DNA of 64,000 bases, taken from Paracamarosporium sp. OC-R06-R3 (taxonomy: Eukaryota; Ascomycota; Dothideomycetes; Pleosporales; Didymosphaeriaceae). The notes under the pieces are model-generated. The model saw only the letters and a program-made list of their open reading frames with translations, searched no databases and was not told where the DNA came from. A program made the translations under genes and the position numbers. Positions 45,858-57,596 of the stretch are shown here, in pieces. Every line of letters starts with the position of its first letter. The first letter of the stretch is position 1. Location of the stretch: contig JACVRA010000051.1 in NCBI GenBank assembly GCA_019828545.1, positions 1 through 64,000 of the forward strand, in the 5' to 3' direction.

Positions 45858-46695
45858 AGGTAAGTGTACGCTGCGAATGCGGTCAATAGACTGAAGAGGG
45901 CTGCTAGATGGACAAATTGTATGTGCGGACTATTGGTTATCTCGTTACGTTTACTTGTGTTGTGTTGCATTGGGAGATTCTGCATGGCGACCCTGCTTTT
46001 CAGCTGTGAATATACTTTGCGATGCGCGAAAGGAGACTATGCATCTCCTTCTTCTTATTTCGAGTCCTAGATTCATGAATGCGATACGAGCATGCAAGCA
46101 ACTACTGCTCGCTGAAGAATGCACCGAATGTGACTTCCGCGATCGCCCGGCACGTGCGGGAGGATGCCGGGAGTGGGGTCATGGCCACTTCCAAAACATT
46201 ATGCACGTGTATTAAGCGGTGTTTCAAAGGGAAACAATTACTCTCATACGTCTAATTGGCTTGGCCAAAGATAAGAATTCTTTGTTGGTCGTGAGTGTGG
46301 CGTATGAATTGTCTCCACCTCTCCTGGAGCGTTGACCTCGGTCTTGGCAGTCATTATGTCGACTTCCATTTGCTTTACCCTCCCGCCGCCAGTACCTTAA
46401 TCCTCGTCGCCCGCGCCCCCTAGTACCCTCACAGGCACGACCACCCACTCAAACGCGACCATTCACCTCGAATTTCTCCCGACCGTACCCACCGCCGACA
46501 ATGCACATTTCGAATCGCAACACCCTACGTAGCGACTCCGCGTCGGTCCGTGGCTTATAACAGCTCTCCCTGCACGCTCGAACACCTGCCGCAGGTGCCT
46601 TACTTCGAGAGGGATTACCTCGGAATTCGCGCGGACTCACAACGTGACGTTCCTCCACCGAGCCAGTTGCAGAGACAAGAAGGAACCAGCAGAAA
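45858..46695. other. spacer between glycogen synthase and TRK genes
   Basis: Tandem-gene spacer of 0.8 kb with the GSY1 3' UTR and TRK promoter. A pyrimidine-rich stretch lies at 46360-46500. No supported frame. Confidence 0.5.
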
Positions 46696-49600
46696 ATGTT
46701 TGGCCCGTGGCTTGCCGTCTACGGATGGCTGCGACAGCGCATGCCAAAGGGATTGTCGGGTCTCAAGCCTCGCCTGAACTTTATCACGCTCCATTGTGTG
46801 TATATACGCGTGTTTGAGACATGGCGCGTGCTAATTTAGGCAGATATGTACATTGTCCTTATGACGCTTATCGGCTCGATTATCATTTACCCTGTCAAGA
46901 ACATGCCATATATCGACGCGTTGTTCTTTGCGAGCGGTGGAGCGACTCAGAGCGGACTGAATACGTAGGTTGGACTGGATAAAGGCGCGGACTGGGGCTG
47001 ACGAGGAACAGCATCGATATCAATAAGTTGGAGTTGTACCAGCAGGTAAGGTGTGTCAACGTTGGGTAACATGACTGTGCTAACTGGTACGCTTAGATTG
47101 TGCTCATGCTTTTGGCTTCTGTCTGCAACCCCATCTTTATCAATACTTTCGTTGTCTTCATCCGGCTCTACTGGTTCGAAAGGCGATTTCAGAATGTCGT
47201 GCTGGAAGCTCGGAATATGCGGCGAACACGGACAAGGTCCGTAGCTAAAAATGAAGGCAAACATGATCCTGAGCGAGACATTGGCAGGGAAGAGAATGGG
47301 GTGGGTGATCGGGAAATAAGGGTGCTGAGGAATGCCAACGGACACGTCAAGGGCACAAAGATCGACGACGAGGAAGCGTTCCGTGACGGAGATATCGCCA
47401 TTGAAGAATCGGATGATGAGAGCGGTAGTCCGTCCACTCCAAAGAGAGAGAAGGACGCTGCTCCAGAGGATGTTTCACCAAAGACCGACCGTCCTGAGGT
47501 GCCTTTTACTCGGAACATCACTTTTGCAGACGAGGTTGCGTCTCCTCAGGATCGATTGCCTCAAACGAATAAAGAGCAAAGCATTGCCTTTGTGGAGAAC
47601 CAGCGTAATCCGAGGGACCAGGCTACGTTCCGTATCCCTGGTCCTCGAGACTATGATCGTGGACTTGTTCCAGAGCGGATTGAAGAAGGCGCAGAATTGA
47701 ACAGGCCGGTAACTAACGCTTCGAATGATGATAACTTTCATAGGAAGCGCTCCCGGTCAATCTCTAGACCACCGCAAGAAATGAACAACGATGACCACCC
47801 TCTAAAAGGTCACATTACTATCGACGTCCCAGATATGCGCCGCCGCAACAATACAGGAGCTTCGGCGTACAACTTTAATCGGACAAGGCGGCGCTCTGAC
47901 GTGTCAGAAAACGAAGGCCCTTCCACTGGCTTCTCGGCTGCAGGTCGGATGCGATCAAGAACCTTTGGCAGTTTTCTCTCGCGCGAAAGGGAAGAGGAAG
48001 ATCCTATGCCGTATCTCAGCTGGACTCCGACTGTAGGGAGGAACTCTGCATTTGTCGATCTAACCGAGGAACAACGAGAGGAGCTCGGTGGCATTGAATA
48101 TCGAGCCCTTAAGCTGCTGGCTGTTGTTCTTGTGTGTTACTTTGTGGGTTTCCACCTGCTGGGCATGATATGCTTGCTTCCCTGGATCATGAACGACAAA
48201 AACTATTCTGGTAAACTTCGCGAAGTTGGGGTAAATCCTGTGTGGTGGTACGTATCAGTGTATTCCGCCGTACTGGCGTCGCGGCTGACAGTGACAGGGG
48301 CTTCTTCACGCCAGCTTCCATGTTCAACGATCTGGGATTCACCCTCAATCCTGATTCGATGATCATGTTCCAATTATGTGTTTTGCCCCTGCTCCTAGGA
48401 ACTTTCCTCATCATCATCGGGAACACAGGGTTTCCTTGCATGCTCCGCTTTGTCATCTGGCTCTGTTCGAAATTTGTCCCATATCGCAGCGGCATTTGGG
48501 AGGAGTTCAAGTTTCTCCTGGATCATCCGCGTCGCTGCTTTACGCTCTTGTTTCCGAGCAGCGCTAACTGGTGGCTCTTCTGGGTTCTCATCCTGCTTAA
48601 CGGTATTGATCTTATTTTCTTCATTATACTAGATGTGAGTCACCCCTACAATGCACTTGAAATCGTCACTAACGACTCTAGCTCAACGCTCCAGCCGTCG
48701 AGGGCTTGCCTGGAGGTTTCCGGTTTTTAGATGGCCTATTCCAAGCCGCGTCAACACGCACTGCAGGATTCGCGGTCGTCGGCCTCTCTGACCTCCATCC
48801 CGCCATCCAAGTTTCATACCTCATCATGATGTACATTTCCGTCTTTCCCATTGCCATTTCCATGCGTAAGACCAACGTCTACGAAGAAAAGTCGCTGGGT
48901 ATCTATTCCAACGACGAGGATGAAGGCACCGAGAACAGCTACTTTGGTACCCACGTACGCCGCCAATTGTCCTTCGACTTGTGGTACGTCTTTTTGGGCT
49001 TCTTCATCATCGCGATTGTCGAAGGCACCCGCTTGGAAAATGTAAGTCTCCTTTTCTGGAAGCTCTCGCAGTGCCCGCGTATCAACTTCTACCTTGCCTG
49101 TCCTCCTTCCCTGCTTCGTGCTCCTCCCTGAGACTCACAACTGACTCGTACAGACCAACGAATACGCCTTCACGCTCTTCTCAGTCCTCTTCGAAATCGT
49201 CTCCGCCTACGGCACCGTCGGCCTCAGCCTCGGCTACCCCGGCGTCAACACCTCCTTCTCCGGCCAATTCAAGACCCTCTCCAAGCTCATCATCATCGCC
49301 ATGCAGATCCGCGGTCGCCACCGTGGTCTACCCTACGCACTCGACCGCGCCATTCTGCTCCCCTCGGAATCGCTGCACAAGAAGGAAGATGAAGACGCTA
49401 CCAAGCGCGCAAGACGCGGTAGCAATGTTGACGAGCTGGGCGAAGCCGGGCTTATGCGTACGGGCACGGGGTTATCGCGCCGTAGCACTGCGAGCCACGA
49501 TGGCGGGTTTAGGGGTCGGATTCGGCCGGCTGATGTGGGGAGGTTTTTTGCGGGCGCGCTCAATGCGGGCCCGAGTATTCCGCGGGAGAAGAGGGCATGA
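46696..49600 (+). CDS. TRK1: TRK-type high-affinity potassium transporter
   Basis: Seven exons (46696-46795, 46844-46964, 47012-47045, 47097-48247, 48298-48634, 48682-49041, 49154-49600) give 849 residues with closed phases. The TrkH/Trk fold is clear: the first pore loop FFASGGATQSGLNT, then an NTFVVFIRLYWFERRF helix, a long charged cytosolic loop from about residue 120 to 420, further membrane segments (LKLLAVVLVCYFVGFHLLG), and the pore loops GFFTPASMFNDLGFTL, ASTRTAGFAVV and SAYGTVGLSLG, each with the selectivity glycine. It carries K+ across the plasma membrane. The long loop with many Ser/Arg is where yeast Trk1 is regulated. The C-terminal tail is basic. Exon 3 is only 34 bases. Confidence 0.95.
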
Positions 49601-51700
49601 TTGTGTTTGTCGCCATCTCGAGCTCTCGTCCGCGCGTGCTTTTCCTTTTGCGTCTGTTAGCGAGGGGTGTTTTGGTGTTTTTTGGTGGCGGCGGTGGTGA
49701 GGCTTGCATGGGTGGATGCTTTGGATTTGTAGGGATGGGCTGGGCGCGGCGTTATTGGAGTAGAATGAGTGTATGCATGGGTGGAGTGGGTTGGGTTAAG
49801 ATATATACACGGGTATGCATAGATTTGTTTCGTCGTTTGAGATTTTATTGAGTCGTGGTGGTAATGCAGTGTTAGACTGGACTTTGTTCCTTCCTTCCCT
49901 CGGCTGATGTTAACCTTTTTTTGTTTTGTTTTCAAAATACCGTGTCTAGGTTGCATCTTCCTGTGGAGAATGTGCGTTTGTACGGGCATGGGCTGTGTAG
50001 GATGGGATGGGATGGGATGGGATGGGATGGGATGGGATGGGATAGGATGGAGTAGGGATGCGTTTTTCTTATCTTCTGGCTAGGTTTTTATTGGTTGTTT
50101 GTGCGGAATTAGCGGGGTGGAGCTTTAGATCTTAGGATGGGTTGGTGTGGGTGAGATGGGGTGTGTAAGAGGACGGGTAAGTTGGGTTGCGAAGTGGAAG
50201 TGGAAGTGATCGTTTGTGTGTTGTGCTGTTCGCTTTGTAATGGGGAACGGTATGAGGTTGGACCGTGCGGTGGGTAGAGGGTGTGTGGTAGGCGTGTTTG
50301 TTTGTATGCTTATGCGCTGTTATTTTGTGAGAGAGGTGTGTGTGGTCGGATGGGCTTGTGTAGCTGGTGGGTAGATGTGAGTGGGAAGGGAGGGATTGAA
50401 AGGTCTTGGCGTGTTTTTCATGTCTAGTTCTATTTTTTCTTTCTTTCTTGAAGGGCGTACGTGATGAATTGAATGAGGGATTGGATTTCGAGTGCGTTTT
50501 TATTCGCTTTATTTTGGGGGGTGGGGAGTGAAGTGTTGGGGGTCTTGGTGGATAGAAGTTTCTCGTCGAGAAAAACGAATTTAGTAGGTGGGTTGGTGGG
50601 TGCTTGGGGATGGGTTTTTGTAAGGGACTATAATGATTACTAGAAATGGGTTTGCCGGGTGAGATCGCTGGTATTTATGATTGGTCGTGTGATTTATGGA
50701 ATTGATTTTGGTGGCCTACTCAACCAATGGCTTTGTATGGTGGCCACGCTACGGCTCTGTGGGGGCTTTTGTCGGGATGAAGAAGATTTGTAGCGATTGG
50801 ACGACTTTTGGATGGAAAAGATATTGGCTGTCGTAGAATAGCGAGATGATTGTTGTGCGGACTCGCAGTCTCACTATCTTTCTAGATATCTTAGTGTGGT
50901 TTATATTCTTTGGAAATCTGTCTCTCTTTGGGAATCATCAAAGTCGGAGCTTCGAGCACCCAAAGCTCTTTACTACAATGCCGTCACGAGCTACCGAGTG
51001 TCGGCTAAGAAGAACGATTGGGTATTTTGTTAGTAGTTGTCTGGTTGATATGAGTAGCTCTTGGGCGTGTCAGGGTTAACATAGCCGCCGCTAACTGCTG
51101 CAGCAGACGAGACAGATCGGACGTCTTGAAACTGTTGACCGTTACAATGGAGTGGATGCTGGCATGCACATACTAAGGCATGAGAAGAAGGTCGCATGAG
51201 TAAGGTATCACGGTTTGAGAAAAGAGATACGGAGGTGGGAGGATTTTTGACCGAATAAGAAAACATGTCACGAAGATTGGATAGTGCGCTCAATTATGGT
51301 CATATGCTTTGATCTATTGATGAAACTAGGAGCTACGGCTACACCTGGTCAACAAATATATGTGAGAGCACTCGCGCAGGTACTGAGAACCATACACTTG
51401 CAATTCAGAGTTTATGTAGAAAGAACGGATGACTTTTTGATAACAGCAAATGGTTTATGTGCTTGAATTTGAGCTGCCGACAAGATCTCTGTAGCAGTAC
51501 CTGCGCTTTCCAGGATTCTCTAAGACCATAGCGCTGCCTCTACTCCGCCCAAAATATTCGCTTTCGTTATTCGTGATTCTATTGCTTGTCAGAACCGTCT
51601 GAACTTCATCATGAAGGCAGCGAATGAATGGTTGAGTGCTTCACTCTGATGCCTAACCTAACTCAATCGATAAACTCACCAGTTTGAATTGTATCTTCCA
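49601..51700. other. gene-poor region with GATGG array
   Basis: 2.1 kb with no supported gene. It starts with the TRK1 3' region, has a (GATGG)n array at 50000-50043 and then G/T-rich sequence to about 50650. 50840-51480 is AT-richer with nothing recognisable. Confidence 0.5.
50000..50043 (+). repeat. (GATGG)n microsatellite
   Basis: Eight perfect GATGG units followed by a variant GATAGGATGG. It is not the usual TTAGGG telomere unit, so it is taken as an interstitial microsatellite. Confidence 0.9.
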
Positions 51701-51907
51701 CTAACCCGTGCTGCACGTGCAGCCTTTGCGCAGAGCCGGATCGGTAGACGGCCACGGTACGCAAAGATTCCCTCGACCCGTGCAATCGAGGTGGTTAACA
51801 CCACAGTCTTTTGTTGAGCAAGGCCCTGTGTAGCCTTGAGGGAGTGGATCGGGAAGCGCCGCCGCGAATGTGAGAAGGAACGAAGTGATCATGACAACGA
51901 GCTTCAT
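51701..51907 (-). CDS. small cysteine-rich secreted protein
   Basis: Single-exon frame of 68 residues. Residues 1-17 (MKLVVMITSFLLTFAAA) are a good signal peptide, leaving about 50 residues with six cysteines at 30, 35, 42, 49, 63 and 65, enough for three disulphides. The pattern C-x4-C-x6-C-x6-C-x13-C-x-C with GxC ends is like small fungal secreted, effector-type or antimicrobial-like peptides, but I do not recognise a named family. It lies alone in a gene-poor stretch, a setting common for such genes. No intron is needed. The main doubt is its small size. Confidence 0.6.
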   Translation of the reverse strand: MKLVVMITSFLLTFAAALPDPLPQGYTGPCSTKDCGVNHLDCTGRGNLCVPWPSTDPALRKGCTCSTG

Positions 51908-53182
51908 CTTGAAAGTGTGCGAGAGAGAGATTGCGAGTCAAGATGTGGGTGTCAACTGAAGTGGAGTTGAGGGAGATTGTTGGAGAAGGTGGATTTGCGT
52001 GGAGAACAGACCCGTAGGGAGTGGACAATGGAGATTTATACCTTGGGCGGCTGAGCCTTTCGTGTAACGCTGACAGTGGTGGCCCAACCTCCCCACAATT
52101 CACAGCCTACATTGAGTCCAAGATTCCTATCAAGCTTCCAATACATCTACCAAGCAAAACAAAAAGCCCAAGAACAACACCGAAGACGGAATGCGAGGCA
52201 TATTGCCCAGAAAGGATGTATCGAAAAGCGAGCCCCGCTGATCCGATACTGTTCCGCTGATCCAAGATTCCCTATCGTGCATCTTGCGCGGCTTAGCTGT
52301 TGACCAAGAGCGGGTCAGATCACCAAGGCCGCGCGCTCCGCTTCTTGGGACTTTGGGAAAGTGGAGTTTTGAGGGCGGAGCGTGTTGTTTGTCGTTTCGA
52401 GGGCGGGCTTGGTTGCATCAACACGACTTGGCAACTTGGCACGCCCAGAGATCTAGATAGAGACGGTCTTGGAGATCGACTTCCCTGGAAATATCTGCAG
52501 ATCAGTGCACTAGGTACGTCGATCTGGTAGTACGCTTCGTCAGTTGTTTGATAATTGATATGCGTGGCCTTTCGGATCGTCCGGAGTTGCTTTATGGCGG
52601 GTTTCCAAGACACCAAGAAATAGCGCCGAGAAGCAGAGAGCGGAAAGCAGTGTAAATTCCAACACCGTGTGACGTATACATGGCAATGGGCCAAGAAGAA
52701 AAGGATTGGTGAGCTTAAGAAGAGGATAACGCACCTTAGTTACGAGGAGGGAATTCGCAAACCGTCGACTGGAGGCAGCATAGAAGCCAAATCCACCCTT
52801 TAGAAAACCGGTGAATACAGAAAGATAAAACCAAGACTGAGAAGCCAAGCCGCTGCCTGATGCTATTTCTGAAGTGTTTCTGCAGCCTGCGAAACTGCAC
52901 CGGCATGAAACGTGAGACGAAGATAGCCAAGTCAACAGAAGCAAAGGCAGCTTTAGTAATCAAGCTATCCAATAAAGCGTATAACGGCGAAAAGACTAGG
53001 ATAGCATGTGGGACACTGTCAAACTGCTGTGGAGGACGGCAGGTGCGGAGAATGTTCCGACCGTTGACTCCTTGAGTGCCAGACTCAAAGTAGGAGATGG
53101 TCCGTCAATTCCAAGTGGCGTATCGTCCTAGTGGGGCATTGTAAGCATAATACATCTGTTAAAACGTGAGCTTAAATATTGT
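51908..53182. other. spacer around decayed reading frame
   Basis: Contains a pyrimidine/purine-mixed spacer at 51908-52530 with no supported frame, then the decayed minus-strand gene at 52540-53155 described separately. Confidence 0.4.
52540..53155 (-). pseudogene. decayed reading frame with membrane-like segments
   Basis: From 53155 one frame reads MYYAYNAPLGRYATWN, then TGA at 53107-53105, then stays open in the same frame (ISYFESGTQGVNGRNILRT, ILVFSPLYALLDSLIT, AIFVSRFMPVQFRRLQ). Near 52870 coding character moves to another frame (WFYLSVFTGFLKGGF, LEFTLLSALCFSALFLG) with no clean intron to join them. A stop plus a frame change suggest a pseudogene with two or three hydrophobic segments. 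An intron from 53153 to about 53080 could remove the stop, so a live spliced gene is the alternative. I do not recognise the family. Confidence 0.35.
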
Positions 53183-53305
53183 TCAGTATGTTTTGTAAGG
53201 CGTGGGGTACCGGTATGCCTCCACTTCTGGATTGGGCACATCCGTATGGACAGGGACATTGAGCATGGCTTGTGCAGTGCCAAGCAGTATGAATGCGGCC
53301 ACCAT
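53183..53305 (-). CDS. possible 40-residue secreted peptide or orphan exon
   Basis: A frame of 40 codons begins MVAAFILLGTAQA, a short signal-like segment, and continues with Pro/Tyr-rich residues (EVEAYRYPTPYKTY). It has no cysteine. It lies just upstream of the decayed frame at 52540-53155 on the same strand, so it may be the first exon of that gene. Evidence is weak. Confidence 0.2.
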   Translation of the reverse strand: MVAAFILLGTAQAMLNVPVHTDVPNPEVEAYRYPTPYKTY

Positions 53306-53419
53306 TTTTATATTTTAGATGTTCTTTGAACCATATGGTGGTGTTGAGTTGAGCAAAACTGGTGAAGGCCGAAAGATGCCAAGCCACGCTAGGCCTGACT
53401 TATCTCGCGGTGTCTGTCC

Positions 53420-54381
53420 TCAACCCTTCGTCATCACTCCTCCTCCATTTGCACCGATGACCTGTCCGGTGATCCATCCGGACTCTGGCATGCACAATAA
53501 TCCCACAACACCAGCTACTTCCTCAAGATAAGCTGGTCGCCCACCAAGTCCTTTCGCTGCTTCGACGATCTCTGAGGAGTCGATTCCTGCACGGGGTTTG
53601 GCCAGCGGTGCCATGTAATTCAATGACCAGACTTTCTCCAACATCTCCTGTGGAAGTCCTGTGTACATTCCAGTCATCATGGCTCCAGGGTTGATGGAGT
53701 TAACGGTCGCATGCTCGCCAAGCTCACGGGCCCAAACCCGTGTCTATGATAGTAATGCTTAGTACTGAGCAACTTATCACGCAAGACACGTACCATGGCT
53801 TCGAGAGCTCCCTTTGTACCCGCATAACAGCTCTGCCACCAGAAACCCATACTGGTGGTAATACTCGATACATTAACGATTCGTCCTGACCTGTCTTTCG
53901 GGAGGAATGGCATGGCGGCCTGTATGACGAATAACGGTGCGCGCGCGTTCAGTTGGAAAGTGTTATCGAAATCTTCGTATGTAACTGATCCCATTGGAGC
54001 CGGGTTGACTACACCAGCATTATTGATAATGATGTCGATTTGAAAATTGCCATCCTTGGTGAAGCTCGACCTAGCTATCTCGATCAAACGACCAGGACCG
54101 TCCTTCGTGGTAATATCGCATTGGGCTAAAATAGTTTTAACGCCATGTTTGGATTCAATCTCTGTTGCGACCGTCTTCGCGGCAGCAGTGGAACTGTCCG
54201 AAGTGTAATTGATCACCACATTGGCACCTTTTCCAGCCAAATGTTGAGCTAGAGCAGCTCCGAGACCTACATTGAACCTGTCAGCCCTGAATGCTCGACC
54301 CTAGATACAAGTAGCCGTATCCAACGTACCCCTTGAAGAGCCAGTTACAATCGCGAGTTTTCCTTCCAGTGGTCGCGACAT
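53420..54381 (-). CDS. short-chain dehydrogenase/reductase
   Basis: Three exons (54381-54330, 54266-53794, 53743-53420) give 282 residues; introns are 63 and 50 bases. The classical SDR layout is complete: TGSSRGLG at the N-terminus binds NAD(P), IIINNAGVV follows, IVNVSSITT carries the catalytic serine, and CYAGTKGA gives the Tyr-x3-Lys pair. VNSINPGAM and WITGQVIGANGG complete the fold. The ANVVINYTS after beta-2 lacks an acidic residue at its end, which fits NADPH preference (inference). The substrate is unknown. A second SDR starts 598 bases away on the opposite strand, so the two may share a promoter. Confidence 0.88.
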
Positions 54382-54978
54382 GTTGATCTTAAGGTTTTGC
54401 TCTGGAAATTGGTCTGTCATCAGAAACAGGCCGCAAGTTTGGGGGCTTTTGGCTATCCATGACACTCCACCCTACGTTATGTAGGCTCCACGTTATTAAC
54501 GAATAACGGTATCGTTTCCCTTGTTCGAAAACCAGTGGTCCCACCTGAGGCCGCCCTGACTGCCTGTGTCCACTTTCGTAGGCTTATCTCGCCATTTGAG
54601 CGCCTCGACTAGGACGGCATGGTCAACTTGTCTTTTCGTTTCAATCTAGGCATTTCTCCTGTCAATCGTTACCTGTCTCTCATGCCACCTCTCCAGCATC
54701 GTGTGCAGTAGTAGCGTCCAAGGATCACGTTGCATGACTAGCGCGCACCTACCCACTTGCCGAGGATACGCATGAGGTTGGTGGGCCGACATGACACCGC
54801 AGCCACAGCAAGGATGTCCATTGCCTCCACAACGCGAGTGCAAGAGTTTCAAAGTGTTCGCATATCATTTCCCCGAGGCATTGCTGAACCTACTTCTAAG
54901 AGTTATCTTCAGCAACCATCTACATCGAAGCTTCTCCGCGCGATATTCACCAACCTTTGCTCCTACATCACCACGAAA
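54382..54978. promoter_or_regulatory. shared promoter region of two SDR genes
   Basis: About 0.6 kb between two divergent SDR starts. Upstream in-frame ATGs of the plus-strand SDR begin at 54757 and 54772, but the residues before MTGPRLL do not look like SDR sequence. An N-terminal extension is possible but not favoured. Confidence 0.4.
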
Positions 54979-55959
54979 ATGACTGGTCCTCGACTGTTGA
55001 ACAAGGTCGCAATAGTCACGGGTTCCTCTCAAGGCATTGGACGCGAGATATGCACCCAATTTCATGAAGAAGGGGCGTTGCTTGTATGCTCCGACTTACG
55101 TCCAATTGGCCAGGGTGAGGAGATCCCCACGCACGAAATCATTACGCAAAAAGGTGGCAAAGCCATTTTTGTTCAGACCGATGTCAGCAAGGCAGCAGAT
55201 TGGGAGGCATTGATTGCCAAAACAATCGAAGCGTATGGAAGATTGGATATGTGAGTTTATTCTTGTCGGTTGCTTTTGACGATGAGCCATTTCTAATATG
55301 AGGGTGACTGTTAGCTTGGTTAACAACGCGGGTATCTGCACGGAGGCCAACAATCCTCAGCCTATCGATGAAGTCGATGAGGATGCCTTCGACGCCCATA
55401 TGAGGATTAACACTCGTGGTGTCTTTCTTGGTTGCAAGTATGCAGTACGTCAATTCAAGAAACAAGAGCTACACTCTTGTGGTATCCGTGGTTGGATAGT
55501 GAACTTCGCCTCCATGGTTGCGAACATCGGCATGCCAGGCCTAAGTAAGTTGTTACTCGTCAGCGTCTTCGCACTTCCTCCTGGGAAGATCTAACAGAAT
55601 TCTGCACAGCTGGATATACAGCTTCGAAAGGAGCCGTTGCTGCTTTGACCAAGACCGTTGCTCTTGATGTTGCTAAGCAAGGCATTGTCGCCAACTCAAT
55701 CTCTCCAGGGTGTAAGTTGGCCGTATGATCCAATGTGTATACAAATTGACCGTAAACAGTTACTCAAACAGCAATGTTGGACAATGCACTTGGTGGCGCT
55801 CTATCTTCCGCACGGGATGCCGTTCTTGCGGCCTTGCCGCGTGGTCGTTTCGGCGAGGCCAAGGACCATGCACGAGCCGCTGTGTACTTAGCGAGCGAGG
55901 ACGCGGCCTGGGTAACAGGCATCAATTTGAACGTGGATGGTGGCTTGACCGCTCAATAG
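54979..55959 (+). CDS. short-chain dehydrogenase/reductase
   Basis: Four exons (54979-55250, 55315-55544, 55610-55711, 55760-55959) give 267 residues; introns are 64, 65 and 48 bases. The nucleotide loop is TGSSQGIG; CSDLRP after beta-2 has an acidic residue, suggesting NAD (inference). LVNNAGICTEAN, VNFASMVANIG and the catalytic GYTASKGAVAALT follow, then NSISPG and the C-terminal VTGINLNVDGGLTAQ typical of 3-oxoacyl-reductase-like SDRs. It is only about 20-30 percent similar by eye to the neighbouring SDR, so the two are not a recent duplicate. No transit peptide is evident with this start. The substrate cannot be read from sequence. Confidence 0.9.
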
Positions 55960-57596
55960 TCGATCTCTTATCACTCCCGAGAGGAGAGGGGATAATCAGA
56001 CAGACAAGCAACGGACCCGTACGGAGGGTAAGAAACTCTTCATCGGTATTGTGTGAACTCTTGTTCCTCCATCTCCTCTTAAGATAATCTGTCGGATGTA
56101 TTCTAAACGCAATCTGTTCCGAGCTAGCGGTCATTTAAGATCTCGAAGTCGCACAATTGCGCAGCTCAAAGCCCAACGGGCCATTTCAGGGACCTACGCA
56201 TGCAGGGTGCTGTGACATCTGCACGTTCTATCAACAAAAACTGGGCCCTACGAACATGTGTACCTCGGCGACGTGACGCGTTGTTCATGGTAAGCTCGTG
56301 TCTGATCGACTACTATCATTCATTACGAGTTAGAATTGACAGTCAAGGGTAGACCGATTGAAGCTAAGAGTGTTCCCCGTGCGCATACCCACCTATTAAT
56401 TAGAAAGTTTTTGTCCGCGGAAGCGTACGTTGTAACGGAGCGAGATTAATATTAGGTAAAGCTTGCGGCTTAGCGGAATGCAGCCGCCTGCCGGACCATA
56501 CTGTCGGGACATAAACGGCCCGTATGATCGACATTGTCAACTACTACAAGAGGACATGGGGTTTGATCAGTCCACCACTTCGAATCCAAATGTAACCACT
56601 ACTGGGTCTATCAGGTGCCATGTTCGGGATAGAACACAAGCATACCTTCATTTGAGAATATGCCAAGTGGCATAGACGACGCCACAGTACCAGGTTTCTC
56701 ATTCCTGGTTTTTTTTTACGTTGGCTTCACAGTCATTGTCTTTGGAACAAACTTGGAACGTCCGGCTGTGAAAAAGACGTGTTAGTTGACAAAACATACC
56801 CGTTGTTCAGACTAATAGCGATCAATCTTTACCCTGCTCTTTTACCATAGAAGAGCATACATATTGCTACGAGCCGAAGTCGGCTTCGTGGGGTTCACCG
56901 TCAATCTTTCCTTCATGATGCGCGCTAGTTGTTAAGCCCCCAATTTTTATCTTCAGGGACTGGGTCGGTCGGATTACTCCGTTGACGGTTCCGCGCAGGT
57001 ACCATCTCAGAACGGTCCGATCATGGTCAGACTTGAGCTGGAACTTGGTTACTGGGTTACTTTGGTAAGATCATGCATTGTCACGCCGGGTGTGGTTTCA
57101 GTACCCCTTTTTGTCTAGACTGAATTCGCGCGGTGGGTATGCATCTCCTTTTCGGGGGAAAGGCAGAAAGAAGACAGGGAAAACGACTTAGTGTCTTTTT
57201 ACTGAGACCTGTGATTTTATGGGAGGTTGTAAGGCATGTCGGGCGGGTGTTGACCGTTGAACAAGCCGTTAGGCTATCCAAGCTTCTGAGGGAGGGCAGG
57301 AAGCGTGAAGTTGGCAAAGCTCTTCACATCAAACCCCTTCAACGATCGACCTCGAAAGCTTCCAAACGTGTTGCTTACACCGCGTGCGAGCCTGTGGGGG
57401 GCATTCAGAATCACATTCTCCCTGACACGGACCGCTTCATACGATATGCGTGGAAGGCATATGCGATCTCCTATCTTATACTAATCCTATCCTCAGTCAC
57501 TCCTTCAAGTTTCTTTAAGATTGGCCAACTACTCCCCGAAGCGCAAGCTGCTCGTTTTGACGACAGTGCTGGAGTCACTATTTTTCGTCTACAACA
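55960..57596. other. spacer between SDR and rhodopsin-like genes
   Basis: 1.6 kb with no supported gene. The 175-codon plus-strand frame at 57133-57660 has no family features and overlaps the next gene in another frame, so it was rejected. A T-rich run is at about 56709. Otherwise nothing recognisable. Confidence 0.45.

Noticed and set aside
49998..50050. Interstitial telomere
   Set aside because: The unit is GATGG, not TTAGGG, and flanks are ordinary intergenic DNA.
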